Positions 1-9,763 of a DNA stretch of 64,000 nt are shown here, piece by piece. Below the pieces are notes generated by a model that saw only the letters and a list, made by a program, of their open reading frames with translations, did no database searches and was not told the origin of the DNA. Origin of the DNA: CAZSDP01 sp964605665. Lineage in GTDB: Bacteria; Planctomycetota; UBA8108; UBA1146. Within the stretch, counting starts at the first letter, position 1; every line of letters starts with the position of its first letter. The position numbers and the translations under genes were made by a program. The stretch lies in the NCBI GenBank assembly GCA_964605665.1, contig CAZSDP010000018.1, positions 22,341 to 86,340 of the forward strand, written 5' to 3'.

Positions 1-208
1 GAAACTGCGAGAGACTCTCAATTACACCACCGAGGTCCTCCTCGAATTCGACAATATGATTGAGCCGATTCGCGATCCGGTCACCGAAGATGTGCCGCCA
101 GAATTCCTCGGATACCTCGCGGAGTCGAAGCCGCTGATCCAGCTTCAAGATGACCTTTTGAAATCGATGCCTTTTGACATGGACTTCGACGACCCCACTG
201 ACGAGTGA
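1..208 (+). CDS. C-terminal end of a small protein, paralogue of the next gene (partial)
   Basis: The 5' end is cut by the window edge; the frame is open from base 2 to the TGA at 206-208, giving the last 68 residues. Its sequence (VLLEFDNMIEPIRDPVTEDV followed by P-x-F-x-GYL...KPLIQ..DDLLKSM) aligns with the C-terminus of the next gene (ADLLLEPVRDPVSGEM...GYEAYL..L.PLV..RDLSKSL), so the two are tandem duplicates. The function is unknown. The next gene starts about 20 bases after this stop, which suggests co-transcription. Confidence 0.7.
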   Translation, partial: KLRETLNYTTEVLLEFDNMIEPIRDPVTEDVPPEFLGYLAESKPLIQLQDDLLKSMPFDMDFDDPTDE

Positions 209-227
209 ATTCAGCGAAAGGTGTCCT

Positions 228-758
228 GTGCCGGATAGCCGCGACAATTCACTGGAGAGTGAGGAGGCGTCAGATTCGTCGGTCGAGACGATTGCTCGGC
301 GTCGATCGGCTTCTCCGCTCCTGACGATCTTCTTGTTGGTGGCCGTAGCGGTGAGCGGTGGCGTCTTCCTTTGGGCCCTTCAAAGTGGTTCCGATGACTG
401 GCTTGGGCACGATGATGCGAAAGAGGCTGACGCCTGGAGCCAAGTTCAGCGAGAGATTGAGGAGAGCGTGGACCTCTATCGAGAGTCAGTGCGCCTCAAG
501 CAGACAGCGGAGCCCGAGGATTATCAGGCCCATCTCGAATTGGTTTTGGAGTCGATGGCTGCTACGCTCGCCCGTGCTGACTTACTACTCGAACCGGTAC
601 GTGACCCGGTAAGTGGAGAGATGCAACCAGGCTACGAAGCGTATCTCCAGGAGCTACAGCCGCTGGTCTTGCGCCACAGGGATCTTTCGAAGTCACTGAT
701 GTTTCTTCCCGATTCGACTCAGCAAAGTCAGCAAGCGCCGTCAGAAAAGACTGAGTGA
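228..758 (+). CDS. Single-pass membrane protein, tandem paralogue of the upstream gene
   Basis: A 176-residue protein of unknown function. The GTG at 228 is preferred because AAAGG lies 6 bases upstream; the longer TTG start at 174 would overlap the upstream gene. After an acidic, Ser-rich cytoplasmic start there is one membrane helix near residues 29-50 (LLTIFLLVAVAVSGGVFLWAL), then a helical, charged outer part. The last ~70 residues share the EPxRDPV...GY..YL..L.PL pattern with the partial gene before it. The following membrane protein and the membrane kinase are on the same strand, so a shared envelope-sensing role is possible but only inferred. Confidence 0.7.
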   Translation: MPDSRDNSLESEEASDSSVETIARRRSASPLLTIFLLVAVAVSGGVFLWALQSGSDDWLGHDDAKEADAWSQVQREIEESVDLYRESVRLKQTAEPEDYQAHLELVLESMAATLARADLLLEPVRDPVSGEMQPGYEAYLQELQPLVLRHRDLSKSLMFLPDSTQQSQQAPSEKTE

Positions 759-812
759 CCCATTCCTAGAACCAAGGGCTCAGCAGAGAGAGTCCCTGGA
801 CCGGAGACTTTC

Positions 813-1409
813 ATGGCCCGATCTAGACCGAGTCGCCCAACCCGCGAAGTGAACCAACCGAAGGTGATCCGAGCCGAGGACCAAGATTCCCCGACGGATC
901 CGATGGAGGTTGCTCTCGGGTTTGTTTGGGCTTTGGTCATCCCTCTCTTTGTTTACCTCGCACTCACGTTGCTCGGCATGCCTCCCGGCGGTGGTGGGCA
1001 GGGCGAGACGTGGGAAGAACAGATGCGCAGAAATGACGAGGTGATCGAGGTTCGTCCCGCGGTGACGTACGTTGAGATTCAAATGAGGCTCGACCGGGTG
1101 CAGAAACTGCTTCAAGATCGTGTTCCTGATTATCTACGGCGTGCGAGTCAGACCGATGACAATCGAGTGAAGAACCGGTGGCAGGAACTTGCGTTCAGTA
1201 CGCTTGGAATTTGCGATGCTGAGCTCAAGCAGGTGGAAGACGATGTGCCCAACAGTGATAGCCTCGGCAGCCGACGAGGAGAAGTTGAGCAAGCGATAAA
1301 ACGCTGGCGTTCGCATATCGCGAATGAAGAAGACAAGATTATTCGAAACAACCCATTTCCTGATCGTCTCACAAAGGCCCGGGAGGCTCTGATGGCAGAG
1401 CGAGAGTGA
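813..1409 (+). CDS. Single-pass membrane protein with coiled-coil outer region
   Basis: A 198-residue protein that I do not recognise. GGAG lies 6 bases before the ATG. The N-terminal ~30 residues are basic and polar, followed by one membrane helix at about residues 33-54 (ALGFVWALVIPLFVYLALTLLG), a short Gly-rich hinge (PPGGGGQ) and a long charged helical region to the end. Architecture matches the preceding small membrane proteins, though no clear sequence repeat with them is visible. It sits 65 bases upstream of a membrane-anchored Ser/Thr kinase on the same strand. Confidence 0.7.
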   Translation: MARSRPSRPTREVNQPKVIRAEDQDSPTDPMEVALGFVWALVIPLFVYLALTLLGMPPGGGGQGETWEEQMRRNDEVIEVRPAVTYVEIQMRLDRVQKLLQDRVPDYLRRASQTDDNRVKNRWQELAFSTLGICDAELKQVEDDVPNSDSLGSRRGEVEQAIKRWRSHIANEEDKIIRNNPFPDRLTKAREALMAERE

Positions 1410-1474
1410 TGCTTCGATAACTTCCGTAGTTGTCGAGGAAGTTTGAAGGATCAAATCGCGAGCGGAGGAGCGAG

Positions 1475-4276
1475 ATGTCTTTCGAAGACATCCTAATTGC
1501 ATTGCGCGCTCGTGAAGTTGGCACGATCAGTCGTACAGAGCTCTCGCAGCTCCTCACGATGCTTGACTCTGGAGACGCCTCCGCTCCAGGACTTCCAATT
1601 GGCGAATTGCTCACCAGGGTATTTCAGGTTCCCCCCGAGCGAGTTCGTGAATTGGAGCGCGAAATCTCAGGGCCATCACGACGCAAGATCGGCCGCTATC
1701 AACTCAGGCGCAAGGTTGGGCAAGGGGGGATGGGGCTCGTATTTGAGGCCCATGATCCGAACTTGGGGCGCATTGTTGCACTCAAGCTACTCGCTGGAGA
1801 TCGTGTCGAGAGTCCGACGAGCGTGCAGCGGTTTCTGCGTGAGGTAAAGAGCGCCGGTAGTTTCAACCATCCCAACATCGTTCACTCATACGACGCCGGT
1901 ATCGATGGAGACCTTCCCTATCTGGTGATGGAGTTCGTCGATGGTGAAAATCTCTATCAGGTATTGAAGCGCAAGGGGAAGATCGATCCAGATGAAGGTC
2001 TCAATTGGCTTTTGCAGGCAGCGCGGGGACTCGATGTCTTAGAGCGCCAACATTGGGTTCATGGCGATGTAAAGCCGAGCAACTTCATTCTGACTCGCAA
2101 TGGAGAGATCAAACTCGCCGACCTTGGTTTGTGTGGTCCACCTGGTAAGCCGCGTCATGGAGCATCTCCCCATGGCACTCCTCCCTATGTTGCACCTGAA
2201 GTTCTCGCCGGCGAATTGATCGATCATCGGTCCGATCTTTATTCACTTGGTGCGACTTGGTACCACCTGTTCTCCGGTCGTCCCCACCGCCATTGCCGGA
2301 CGATGAAAGAACTGATCGACCATGGAGATCTCCCCTTTCCACCACTGAGTGAGCTCCGTCCCGATCTGTCCACAGATGTGGCCAGGGTGGTGATGCGTCT
2401 TCTCCAAACCGATCCTCGGCGTCGTTTTCAGAGCGGTTCGTCGTTGATTGAGGCGTTGGAGCCGCTCCTGCCGGAGTTGAAATCCGATCCCGAAGGAGAA
2501 ACTCAGTTTGAGTTCGTGGAGCCGACGCCGACGAGTACTCCTGTCTCTCGCAGAGCTCTGATCACACTCAGCATCTTCGTGGTCGTCTTGGGAGTGGTGC
2601 TCGGCATCATGTTTGGCCCAGGCTCTCTACCGGTGAGCAAGGAGAGTCGGTCTGTGGTTGAAGGTGAGTCCGAGGAGACGTCGGCGAAGTCAGGCTCTTC
2701 TCGATCTCCGAGTAAGTCTCCTTGGCAAGCTGTGCGAGAAGATGCGTCTGGAGACTATCGTGCGCAATTCGCATGGCTCGTGGGGCCGGGTTCGCAGTAT
2801 GCGGAGTCCGATCTCTGGCGTCAGGAGTTGATTGCAGAGCTTGCTCAGGTTGTCGGCCCGCGATGGCAAAGAGTCAGTGAGCAATCTCAGTTGTTGCTAC
2901 AGGATCGACGATTCCTGGCTGCGCTGAAATTGCTCGATACATTTCCGAGCGAGATGCGGGCGGGCGCCTATGAACTCGCTTGGCAAGAGGCAGTGGATTC
3001 TGCAGTCCGAGCTCAAAATGGTGTGCTGGCCCGAACCCTCCTCCAATTTGAAAGCGTGATCGATCCGTGGAAGCGCTGGCAACTATGGACTTCGCTGAGC
3101 GCCTCGACCGCTGAGGATCTTTTGTGGTTGCGAAAGCGAGTGCAGTTCGAACTAGGAGGACTGGAATTCCTTTCTGTGATCGAGACGCAGCTCGTTGAAT
3201 TCGCTACTGAGGCCGCGACCCGTCAGCAGGGCCTGAGAGAGCAGCTTCTCTCCGGCATCAATCCTGAGCCCCAAAGTTTGCCAGCCGATGCTGAAAGCTG
3301 GCCGCAAGAAGTCGCGCTGGCTTGGCTTGCGAAGCATCCACAGGTGGGTGGGACCGCAGGGCCTTTGCTTCCGCGCCTCTATGAAGCGGGGCTGCTGGTA
3401 GAGATCGACCTGTCAGTACTCTCCCAGCTTCTCGCTCTCACCGGAGAAGTGGCGGACCTGGCCGCTGAAATCGAGGCGGCGAAGCTCGCCGCCGCGGCGA
3501 TCGAAGCATGCCGACAATATCAGCGGCAGGCTGCTGAGCAGAGTTGGGATCTCCTCGAGAGCCCCCACTTGCGAGAGACGATGGTGAGCAAGCGTGTTTT
3601 GCCCGCTCGCCTCGCTTCGACCGAGGAGTTGAAGCGCGGAGCCTTCTTGAGATCAGGTGCATTTGTTGCGGCGGTTTCTGGTCGTTGGGGTGAAGTTCCG
3701 ACATTTGTTTGGGATCCAGCGGGTGATCACTTCGCAGAAGAGTGGCGGCTCTACCCGGATCAATGGCGAGTTGAAGGAGGGTGGCGTCGTGCCCACGGGA
3801 TGGGGTCATTACGTCCTCTAGAACTGGCACTCCCCATCGGACCGAAGTTCTCGCTCTCTCTCGAGCTGAAGGTCCCCGAGGGGGAGTGGGTTGCCCTGAT
3901 CGGACGCGGGGAGTCCGCGTTTGGGATCGTGGGCGAAGGTGGAAACGGTGGCGTGAGGGTGAGTGGTGGAGCGTCAGAAGTGGTCACCAAAAACCTGAAT
4001 CGCGGGCTCGGAGCCCCCTGGCTGGTGCGTTTTGATCGCGATCAGCCGCGCGTTTTTCGCCTGGAGATCGGCTATGACTCAGGCCTTTGGAGATTGGAAG
4101 GGGGAGCTGGATTGAGCTTCCCGACAGGCCACCCCGACGATCCGAGCTGGATCTGGCTGCGGCTATCTCAAGACGTCAGCGTGAGGGCGATTTCGATCTC
4201 TGGGCAGCCCGTGCAGGTTTGGCTCGATGCGCGTCAAAAGGCCCTGGAAGCAGCTCTTGGTGATTCTGGGCGTTGA
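1475..4276 (+). CDS. Membrane-anchored Ser/Thr protein kinase with large extracytoplasmic C-terminus
   Basis: A 933-residue PknB-type kinase. Start: ATG with GGAGG about 7 bases upstream. Residues 1-70 are a helical N-terminal extension. Kinase domain ~74-335: glycine loop GQGGMG (82-87), ATP-binding Lys104, catalytic loop HGDVKPSN with Asp198, DLG at 216-218 in place of DFG, and APE at 240-242. The Arg before the catalytic Asp is Gly, making it a non-RD kinase that probably does not need activation-loop phosphorylation. One membrane helix at 361-382. The outer ~550 residues are helical, then end in a beta-rich domain resembling the LamG/DUF1080 fold (inferred, low certainty). It likely senses an outside or surface signal. 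Confidence 0.9.
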   Translation: MSFEDILIALRAREVGTISRTELSQLLTMLDSGDASAPGLPIGELLTRVFQVPPERVRELEREISGPSRRKIGRYQLRRKVGQGGMGLVFEAHDPNLGRIVALKLLAGDRVESPTSVQRFLREVKSAGSFNHPNIVHSYDAGIDGDLPYLVMEFVDGENLYQVLKRKGKIDPDEGLNWLLQAARGLDVLERQHWVHGDVKPSNFILTRNGEIKLADLGLCGPPGKPRHGASPHGTPPYVAPEVLAGELIDHRSDLYSLGATWYHLFSGRPHRHCRTMKELIDHGDLPFPPLSELRPDLSTDVARVVMRLLQTDPRRRFQSGSSLIEALEPLLPELKSDPEGETQFEFVEPTPTSTPVSRRALITLSIFVVVLGVVLGIMFGPGSLPVSKESRSVVEGESEETSAKSGSSRSPSKSPWQAVREDASGDYRAQFAWLVGPGSQYAESDLWRQELIAELAQVVGPRWQRVSEQSQLLLQDRRFLAALKLLDTFPSEMRAGAYELAWQEAVDSAVRAQNGVLARTLLQFESVIDPWKRWQLWTSLSASTAEDLLWLRKRVQFELGGLEFLSVIETQLVEFATEAATRQQGLREQLLSGINPEPQSLPADAESWPQEVALAWLAKHPQVGGTAGPLLPRLYEAGLLVEIDLSVLSQLLALTGEVADLAAEIEAAKLAAAAIEACRQYQRQAAEQSWDLLESPHLRETMVSKRVLPARLASTEELKRGAFLRSGAFVAAVSGRWGEVPTFVWDPAGDHFAEEWRLYPDQWRVEGGWRRAHGMGSLRPLELALPIGPKFSLSLELKVPEGEWVALIGRGESAFGIVGEGGNGGVRVSGGASEVVTKNLNRGLGAPWLVRFDRDQPRVFRLEIGYDSGLWRLEGGAGLSFPTGHPDDPSWIWLRLSQDVSVRAISISGQPVQVWLDARQKALEAALGDSGR

Positions 4277-4393
4277 CCCGGGAGATCCTTCCTTGCACTG
4301 GTGACTTCGTGAGTCGCCGCCTTCCCCCCTCCCATTGTATTCTTCTGAGGTATCCCGATCGTAACTCGGCGCTATCGAAGTGCCTCGGGACCA

Positions 4394-4410
4394 CCTCCCC
4401 AGTGGGGAGG
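4394..4410 (+). terminator. Perfect 7-bp hairpin in the spacer between the two kinase genes
   Basis: CCTCCCC-AGT-GGGGAGG is a perfect inverted repeat, followed by GGATTTTCC. It lies 118 bases after the stop of the first kinase gene and about 84 bases before the start of the next. It may end the first transcript or be a leader hairpin for the second; the T-run is only four bases and interrupted by GG. Confidence 0.4.
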
Positions 4411-4493
4411 GGATTTTCCGGAAGGTCCACCCCGAGCATTTCAAGCTTTGGGAATGGGCACCCGAGGTTGCCAAGGTGCAGAGGTCGGGAACG

Positions 4494-7400
4494 ATGGGGC
4501 GCGGTTCTTTTTCCTCCGGCGATTTCATCAACAATCGGTATCAGGTGATCGACCGCCTAGGCGCGGGCGCGATGGGGACGGTCTATCTGGTTGAGGATCT
4601 GGTTCGAGTCAACAAGCGAGTTGCACTCAAAGTCCTCAAGTCAGAGACCCTTGATGACAGTGAATTGTGGTCAAAAGGAGAGTACGAAGCTCTCACTCGA
4701 TTGCGTCATCCCAATCTCGCACGCGTTCACGACTTTGGTCGCGTCCATGACTCTGAAGATTATTACATCGTCAGTGAGTACATTCGGGGCGAAGATCTCT
4801 ACACCGCGACTCGCGATCTCGCTGAAGAGCAGCTATACGACGTGATCGCCCAAGTTTGTCGGGCTCTCGAATACATCCATACGCAAGGATATGTGCACTT
4901 CGACATCAAGCCAGACAACATCTTGGTGACATACGATCGTTCCGTCGGTTCAGATGATAGCTCGAAAGTGATGTGGTCTGAGAAGTCGGCCAGTCCATCC
5001 GACGCTGGAAAAGGACCACCACGGGTCAAGCTGATCGACTTTGGGTTGGCGGAGCAGCTCACCGGGACTTTTGATTTCGCGATCAAGGGAACATTGAACT
5101 ATGTCGCTCCGGAAATCATTCAGGGCCGCAATCCCGATAAACGCGCAGACTTGTACTCTCTTGGAGTCACCCTCTACCAAGTCATCACCGGGCAGCTTCC
5201 CTTTATTGGGGATGAAGGTGGTGCAATCTCTCGTGAGCAAACGAATTGGCGAGAAGACCTCAGGCGGGGACTTTCTGGCCAGCCCGATTACATCTTTGAG
5301 ATCTTGGCTCGTCTACTAGAGGACAAGCCTGAACGACGATTTAGTAGCGGCCGTGAAATCATCCAAGCCTTGAATGCTGGTGCGGGTCGACACTACCAAA
5401 TCGAGACCGCGGAGACGCAAGTTTCGTATCTCTATTGTTCACGGTTGGTCGGCCGACGCACCGAACTCAATCGGCTCAAGGAGGAAGCTGACGCAATTTT
5501 CCAAGCGTCGCTGCAGCAACGAGCTCCGATCGGTATTGTGCCCAAAGGCGACATATCGGTGGTGAGTCGTCTTCTCAGAGATGAACGTCGCAAGCGTCCT
5601 CCACTCTTTTTGATCTCTGGTGAGATTGGGATCGGTAAATCTCGATTGTTCGAGGAGTTCTCGCATCATCTCAAGTTGCAGGAAATCCCGGTGCACGTCG
5701 GGAACTGCTATGAGACCGCTCATGATCCTTACCAGCCCTTCCGTGAGATCATCGAACAGCTCGCGCTCTCTGTCGGACTTGATTCTGATGTCTTTTTGAA
5801 GCACGCGACTTCTGTTACTCGACTGTGCCCAAAACTGAGATCGTCAGACCTACCTGAGGTTGACGACAAGGGATTCAGGCCCGACAAGGAACGCCTCTAC
5901 TTCATCGATTCTTTGTCGAGTTTCATCGTCGAGGCAGCATCGGCTCGTCCCTGTGTGATCAACCTGAACAACCTTCATTGGGTTGATGATGCATCTGCCG
6001 AGTTGCTCGCGCACTTGGTCAAAGCAGTGTGGAACGCAGATGCTCAGCTTCCATGTGAGCTCCCCCTCATGCTGCTTGGAACTTTGAGATCGGACGAGAG
6101 TCTTCCAGATGGACTTCGCGAAGCTCTGAAAGAGATTCGTGAAGAGCAGCGAACCCAAGAGATTCAACTCCGTCGGTTCAATCGAGCGCAAATTGCAGAG
6201 CTCATCCATCACATGCTCTCCATCGACGAAATTCCTCGAGGTTTCCTCGATCGCCTGGAGGAGAGGACGAGCGGGAATCCGCTCTTTATCGTCGAAATCC
6301 TGAAGGTGCTGCAGGAAGAGGGCATCATCGCCAGAGCTGGAGACCACTGGGCGATTCGGGTCGGGGTCGATCTTGCTCGCGTTGAAATGCCGCTGGGGAT
6401 CGAGGCAATCTTGCTTCGTCGAGTAAAGGTCTTGGATGCCGCTAAGCGCTCGATCCTGCAGTGGATGGCAATCTATGACAAGCCGATGTCGATCAAGTTG
6501 ATCGGTCGATTGCCTGGCCGCGAACCAAATGGTCTTCGTCGTGCGCTCACCGAGCTGGAAAACCGTGGCATGACGATGAAGGTGATCGATGGAGGGAAAC
6601 CCCTCTATGCGTTGAGCCAACCAAAGCTCCGCGAGATCGCCTATGAAGACCTTCCTGATGATCGTCGCCGAGAATTGCACGGTGAGCTTGCGGAGGCACT
6701 TCGTGAGGAATTCCCCGAGCGGGAAGACGAGATTCTCGAAGATCTCGCGCACCACTACCAAAACTCGGACCGCGCCGAGTTGGCGCTCGAATACACGGTG
6801 CGTGCGGGAGATGCTCTTCGGAAGATCTTTGCGCACAAGCGCGCGATCGATCACTTTCGACATGCGCTTCGTCAGATCGAAGGTTCGAAAGGGCACTTCG
6901 AGACATGGTGCGAGACTCACGAGAAGATCGGTGATATCGCCACGATCTCAGGCGACTATGGAGTTGCTCAGGGTAGTTACGAGCTTCTCCTCGACCTTGA
7001 GCTCAATGAGAGTGTCGAGGCGCGTGATCGGGCGAGGGTTCTCCGGAAAAAGGGAAAGCTCGACGAGATACAAGGGGACTACTCAAAGTCTCTTCGTGGA
7101 TACAAAGAAGCTTCAGAGTTGCTAGAAACGTGCTCGACTGCAGAAGACAAGAGCGAGCGCGTGCGGGTCCACAGTTCGTTGGCCTGGATGCATGTATGTC
7201 TAGGTCACTACGAAAAAGCGATGAAGATCTCTGCCGACGCTTTGAGGTTCGCCGAGGAGCTCACTCAACAGAGTGAGCATGCGATGATCTTCAACACCAT
7301 TGGTAGCGCAAATTTCTTTCGTGGGAACTTCGAGCAGGCGATCGAGTTTCACACTCGAGCTCTCGAGATACGCGAGCGATTAGAAAACGCACCTGAAATC

Positions 7401-8828
7401 ATCATCTCTCTCAACAATCTCGGTGAAGCGTACATGGCTTCCGGCGAATACATGGAAGCTCTGAAGCACTTCAATCAAGCATGCTCTGCAGCGGAAGAAA
7501 TTGGCGACGCATTTGGTCGAGCGATGGCCTTGCACCGGCTCGCAGACTCCCATTTGCGTCTCGGTGATCACGACGAAGCTGAGCGATTCTTGCGTGATTC
7601 ACTCAAGCTGTCCCGTGATTATCGAATGCGTTTTCTGACGACCAGGAATTACCTGTTGCGTGGCCGACTTCGCAAGAACCAGGGGCAGCTTTCAAAAGCG
7701 GAGGGAGACCTATTTCGGGCACTTGGAGTGTTCGCCCGCCAAGGGAGTCGCCTCAATGTTGCAGAATGTCTTCTCGAAGTTGCCGAGATCCACTCTATGC
7801 GGGGAGACTACGACCAGGCTCTCAGCCTGATTCAAGAGGCGATTGAGAATGCGATTGCCCTGAACATTTCAAATCTGGAAGCTCGAGCGCGAATTTTGGC
7901 GGTGCGAGTCGAGCGAGAAGCAGGAATTGCTGATGCGAAGGCGCTGTTCGACCGACTCGAACAGGTTGGAAAGCTCCTGGAGGGAGTCAAGAGCGTGGAA
8001 CTCCTCGCGGCGCTCGAGCTAGAACACGCCGAGATTCACGTCCAGCAACGTCAGCTCGAGGAAGCCCGGACAGCATTTCGCAAAGCGGAAGGCTATCTGC
8101 GCGAAGTGGTCGATCGACTCCCCCACAAATTCCGTAACAGTTATCTCGCCCTCCATAAAGTGACGGGTGGCGATAGCTCGAGTGGGGTGTCGGTGAGAGA
8201 GGTCGGCTCCGATGCGAAGTCACCTTCTCGAGTGCTGGAGGATGGAGCGAAGACTCAGGTTGTCCGAAGATCGAAGTCACCTGAGGTGCACGATGAGCGT
8301 CAGCACGAGATCGACGCGCAGAATCGGGAGCTGCTGCGAATTGCCGGTTTGTTGCAGGAATTGGGGCAAGGAACCAACGTCCACAACATGATCCCCAAGC
8401 TCCTCAACTGCATGATTCAAGGCACGGGGGCAGATCTTGGTGCTCTACTCGTGCGGCGAGGAGATGAAGTTCGAGTTCTCGGCGCCTTTGGGCGGCGAGG
8501 GGATCCTATTCGTGGTGCGGGAGAACAGCTGTGCCTCGATGTCCTCGGGCTCGCATGGGACTCGAATCAGTCGATATTGGCGAAACGCGTGGTCGACGAC
8601 CCACGAATCTCCGAATTTGAAGAGCTCTACAAGAATGACGTTGTTTCTCTGGCCGCCCTGCCATTCAAAATCGATGCCGCTCATCGGGCAGCAATCTACT
8701 TGGTGAATCCGGTTCCTGAGCAGTTACAGGCTCCGGCAGGAGGTCCGGTCCTCTTGGCCTATCAGAACCTGATTTCGCTGACGCTTCCCCGTGCTATCCA
8801 AGCCTCTCGGCCAGCCAATACGCACTGA
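4494..8828 (+). CDS. Ser/Thr kinase - AAA/STAND ATPase - TPR - GAF multidomain regulator
   Basis: A 1,444-residue cytoplasmic regulator of the PknK-like type. Kinase domain ~16-295: GAGAMG (23-28), Lys46, HFDIKPDN (135-142, catalytic Asp137), DFG (182-184), APE (205-207). ATPase domain from ~318 (YCSRLVGRRTE): Walker A GEIGIGKS (376-383), Walker B followed by LHWVDDAS (494-501). Then ~770-1200 is a run of TPR helices, and from ~1270 to the end a GAF-like domain, which usually binds a small ligand. No membrane helix. Start ATG 4494 has GAGG 9 bases upstream; GTG 4476 and GTG 4380 are in-frame alternatives. All key kinase and Walker residues are present, so it should be active. Ligand and targets are unknown. 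Confidence 0.9.
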   Translation: MGRGSFSSGDFINNRYQVIDRLGAGAMGTVYLVEDLVRVNKRVALKVLKSETLDDSELWSKGEYEALTRLRHPNLARVHDFGRVHDSEDYYIVSEYIRGEDLYTATRDLAEEQLYDVIAQVCRALEYIHTQGYVHFDIKPDNILVTYDRSVGSDDSSKVMWSEKSASPSDAGKGPPRVKLIDFGLAEQLTGTFDFAIKGTLNYVAPEIIQGRNPDKRADLYSLGVTLYQVITGQLPFIGDEGGAISREQTNWREDLRRGLSGQPDYIFEILARLLEDKPERRFSSGREIIQALNAGAGRHYQIETAETQVSYLYCSRLVGRRTELNRLKEEADAIFQASLQQRAPIGIVPKGDISVVSRLLRDERRKRPPLFLISGEIGIGKSRLFEEFSHHLKLQEIPVHVGNCYETAHDPYQPFREIIEQLALSVGLDSDVFLKHATSVTRLCPKLRSSDLPEVDDKGFRPDKERLYFIDSLSSFIVEAASARPCVINLNNLHWVDDASAELLAHLVKAVWNADAQLPCELPLMLLGTLRSDESLPDGLREALKEIREEQRTQEIQLRRFNRAQIAELIHHMLSIDEIPRGFLDRLEERTSGNPLFIVEILKVLQEEGIIARAGDHWAIRVGVDLARVEMPLGIEAILLRRVKVLDAAKRSILQWMAIYDKPMSIKLIGRLPGREPNGLRRALTELENRGMTMKVIDGGKPLYALSQPKLREIAYEDLPDDRRRELHGELAEALREEFPEREDEILEDLAHHYQNSDRAELALEYTVRAGDALRKIFAHKRAIDHFRHALRQIEGSKGHFETWCETHEKIGDIATISGDYGVAQGSYELLLDLELNESVEARDRARVLRKKGKLDEIQGDYSKSLRGYKEASELLETCSTAEDKSERVRVHSSLAWMHVCLGHYEKAMKISADALRFAEELTQQSEHAMIFNTIGSANFFRGNFEQAIEFHTRALEIRERLENAPEIIISLNNLGEAYMASGEYMEALKHFNQACSAAEEIGDAFGRAMALHRLADSHLRLGDHDEAERFLRDSLKLSRDYRMRFLTTRNYLLRGRLRKNQGQLSKAEGDLFRALGVFARQGSRLNVAECLLEVAEIHSMRGDYDQALSLIQEAIENAIALNISNLEARARILAVRVEREAGIADAKALFDRLEQVGKLLEGVKSVELLAALELEHAEIHVQQRQLEEARTAFRKAEGYLREVVDRLPHKFRNSYLALHKVTGGDSSSGVSVREVGSDAKSPSRVLEDGAKTQVVRRSKSPEVHDERQHEIDAQNRELLRIAGLLQELGQGTNVHNMIPKLLNCMIQGTGADLGALLVRRGDEVRVLGAFGRRGDPIRGAGEQLCLDVLGLAWDSNQSILAKRVVDDPRISEFEELYKNDVVSLAALPFKIDAAHRAAIYLVNPVPEQLQAPAGGPVLLAYQNLISLTLPRAIQASRPANTH

Positions 8829-8897
8829 AGAGACCGACGGCATCAGATTTTGAGGACGTTGCTGACCTTGAGGGGAGCGGTCTGTACCCTGTGATCC

Positions 8898-9692
8898 ATG
8901 CGCATTGTTTCCCTGACCTGTTCTAACACCGAAATTGTCTGTGCCCTCGGTTGCGGAGAGCAGCTGGTTGGCGTTGACGATCACTCCGACTACCCGGCGG
9001 AGACCCTCCAGGGGCTTCCTCGGGTGGGACCGGACTTAGACATCGATATCGGGGCCGTCGCTGCTCTAAAGCCTGATCTGGTCCTCGGTTCGTTGACGGT
9101 GCCCGGTCACGAGAAGGTCGTAGAGGCACTGCAATCCGCCGGTCTTCCCACCCTTGTTTTGGCTCCGGAGCGTTTGAGAGATATCGAGAACGATATCGGA
9201 ACGATCGGTGCCGAGCTTGAGGTCGAGGCGCGGGCAGTGGCTCTGATTGATTCGATGCGACGAGAGATCGAAAGTCTCTCCCACGCGGTCGATCGTGATC
9301 GAGAGCCGGTTCCCATCCTTGTCGAGTGGTGGCCGAAGCCGGTGATTGTCCCCGGGAGAGACAGTTGGGTGAATGATCTCTTGGAGAGCGTCGGTGCGTT
9401 GAATCCATTTGGTGATCATCCGGCGAAGAGCCTTCCTATTGAGGCGGCGCAGGCGTGTGCGGCGAAGATCGCAGGAATCTCGATCTCTTGGTGCGGGGTT
9501 GAAGAGCGCCGCTATCGTCCAGAGAAAGTGTGGACTCGAGAGGGCTGGGGCCGAGTACCGGCCGTTGAGGGAAGAATGATTCTTCCCATCTCGGAGGCCT
9601 ACTTGGGTCGCCCCGGCCCAAGAGTGGTCGAGGGGGCCCGGCGATTGGGCGAGTTGGTTGCGCAGATTCGGTCCCAGGAGAAGAGTCGCTGA
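8898..9692 (+). CDS. BtuF-like periplasmic-binding-fold protein without signal peptide
   Basis: A 264-residue protein of the helical-backbone metal/cobalamin-binding family (BtuF/FhuD class III fold). The opening RIVSLTCSNTEIVCALGCG, the VGVDDHSDYP segment, and LKPDLVLGS are typical of this family. It begins directly with the fold and lacks a secretion signal, as in the stand-alone cobalamin-binding-like proteins found in many bacteria; it may act in the cytoplasm or the start may be missed. No ABC permease or ATPase for it is nearby. No strong ribosome binding site is visible. Confidence 0.8.
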   Translation: MRIVSLTCSNTEIVCALGCGEQLVGVDDHSDYPAETLQGLPRVGPDLDIDIGAVAALKPDLVLGSLTVPGHEKVVEALQSAGLPTLVLAPERLRDIENDIGTIGAELEVEARAVALIDSMRREIESLSHAVDRDREPVPILVEWWPKPVIVPGRDSWVNDLLESVGALNPFGDHPAKSLPIEAAQACAAKIAGISISWCGVEERRYRPEKVWTREGWGRVPAVEGRMILPISEAYLGRPGPRVVEGARRLGELVAQIRSQEKSR

Positions 9693-9693
9693 A

Positions 9694-9722
9694 ACAGTGG
9701 CTGAGAGCTGTCGAAGTTTTTT
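9694..9722 (+). terminator. Weak hairpin plus T6 after the BtuF-like gene
   Basis: ACAG and CTGT pair around TGGCTGAGAG, followed after 5 bases by TTTTTT (9717-9722). The stem is short, so termination may be partial. It separates the BtuF-like gene from the selenoprotein gene. Confidence 0.35.
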
Positions 9723-9763
9723 GTCATCCTTGATCTGATAGTGGCCAGAGAGGAGGCAGAGTG

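Noticed and set aside
5850..6920. Long minus-strand open frame (356 codons) across the kinase-ATPase gene
   Set aside because: It lies entirely antisense to a gene with intact kinase and Walker motifs; its own sequence shows no family features. High-GC codon bias often leaves such antisense frames open.
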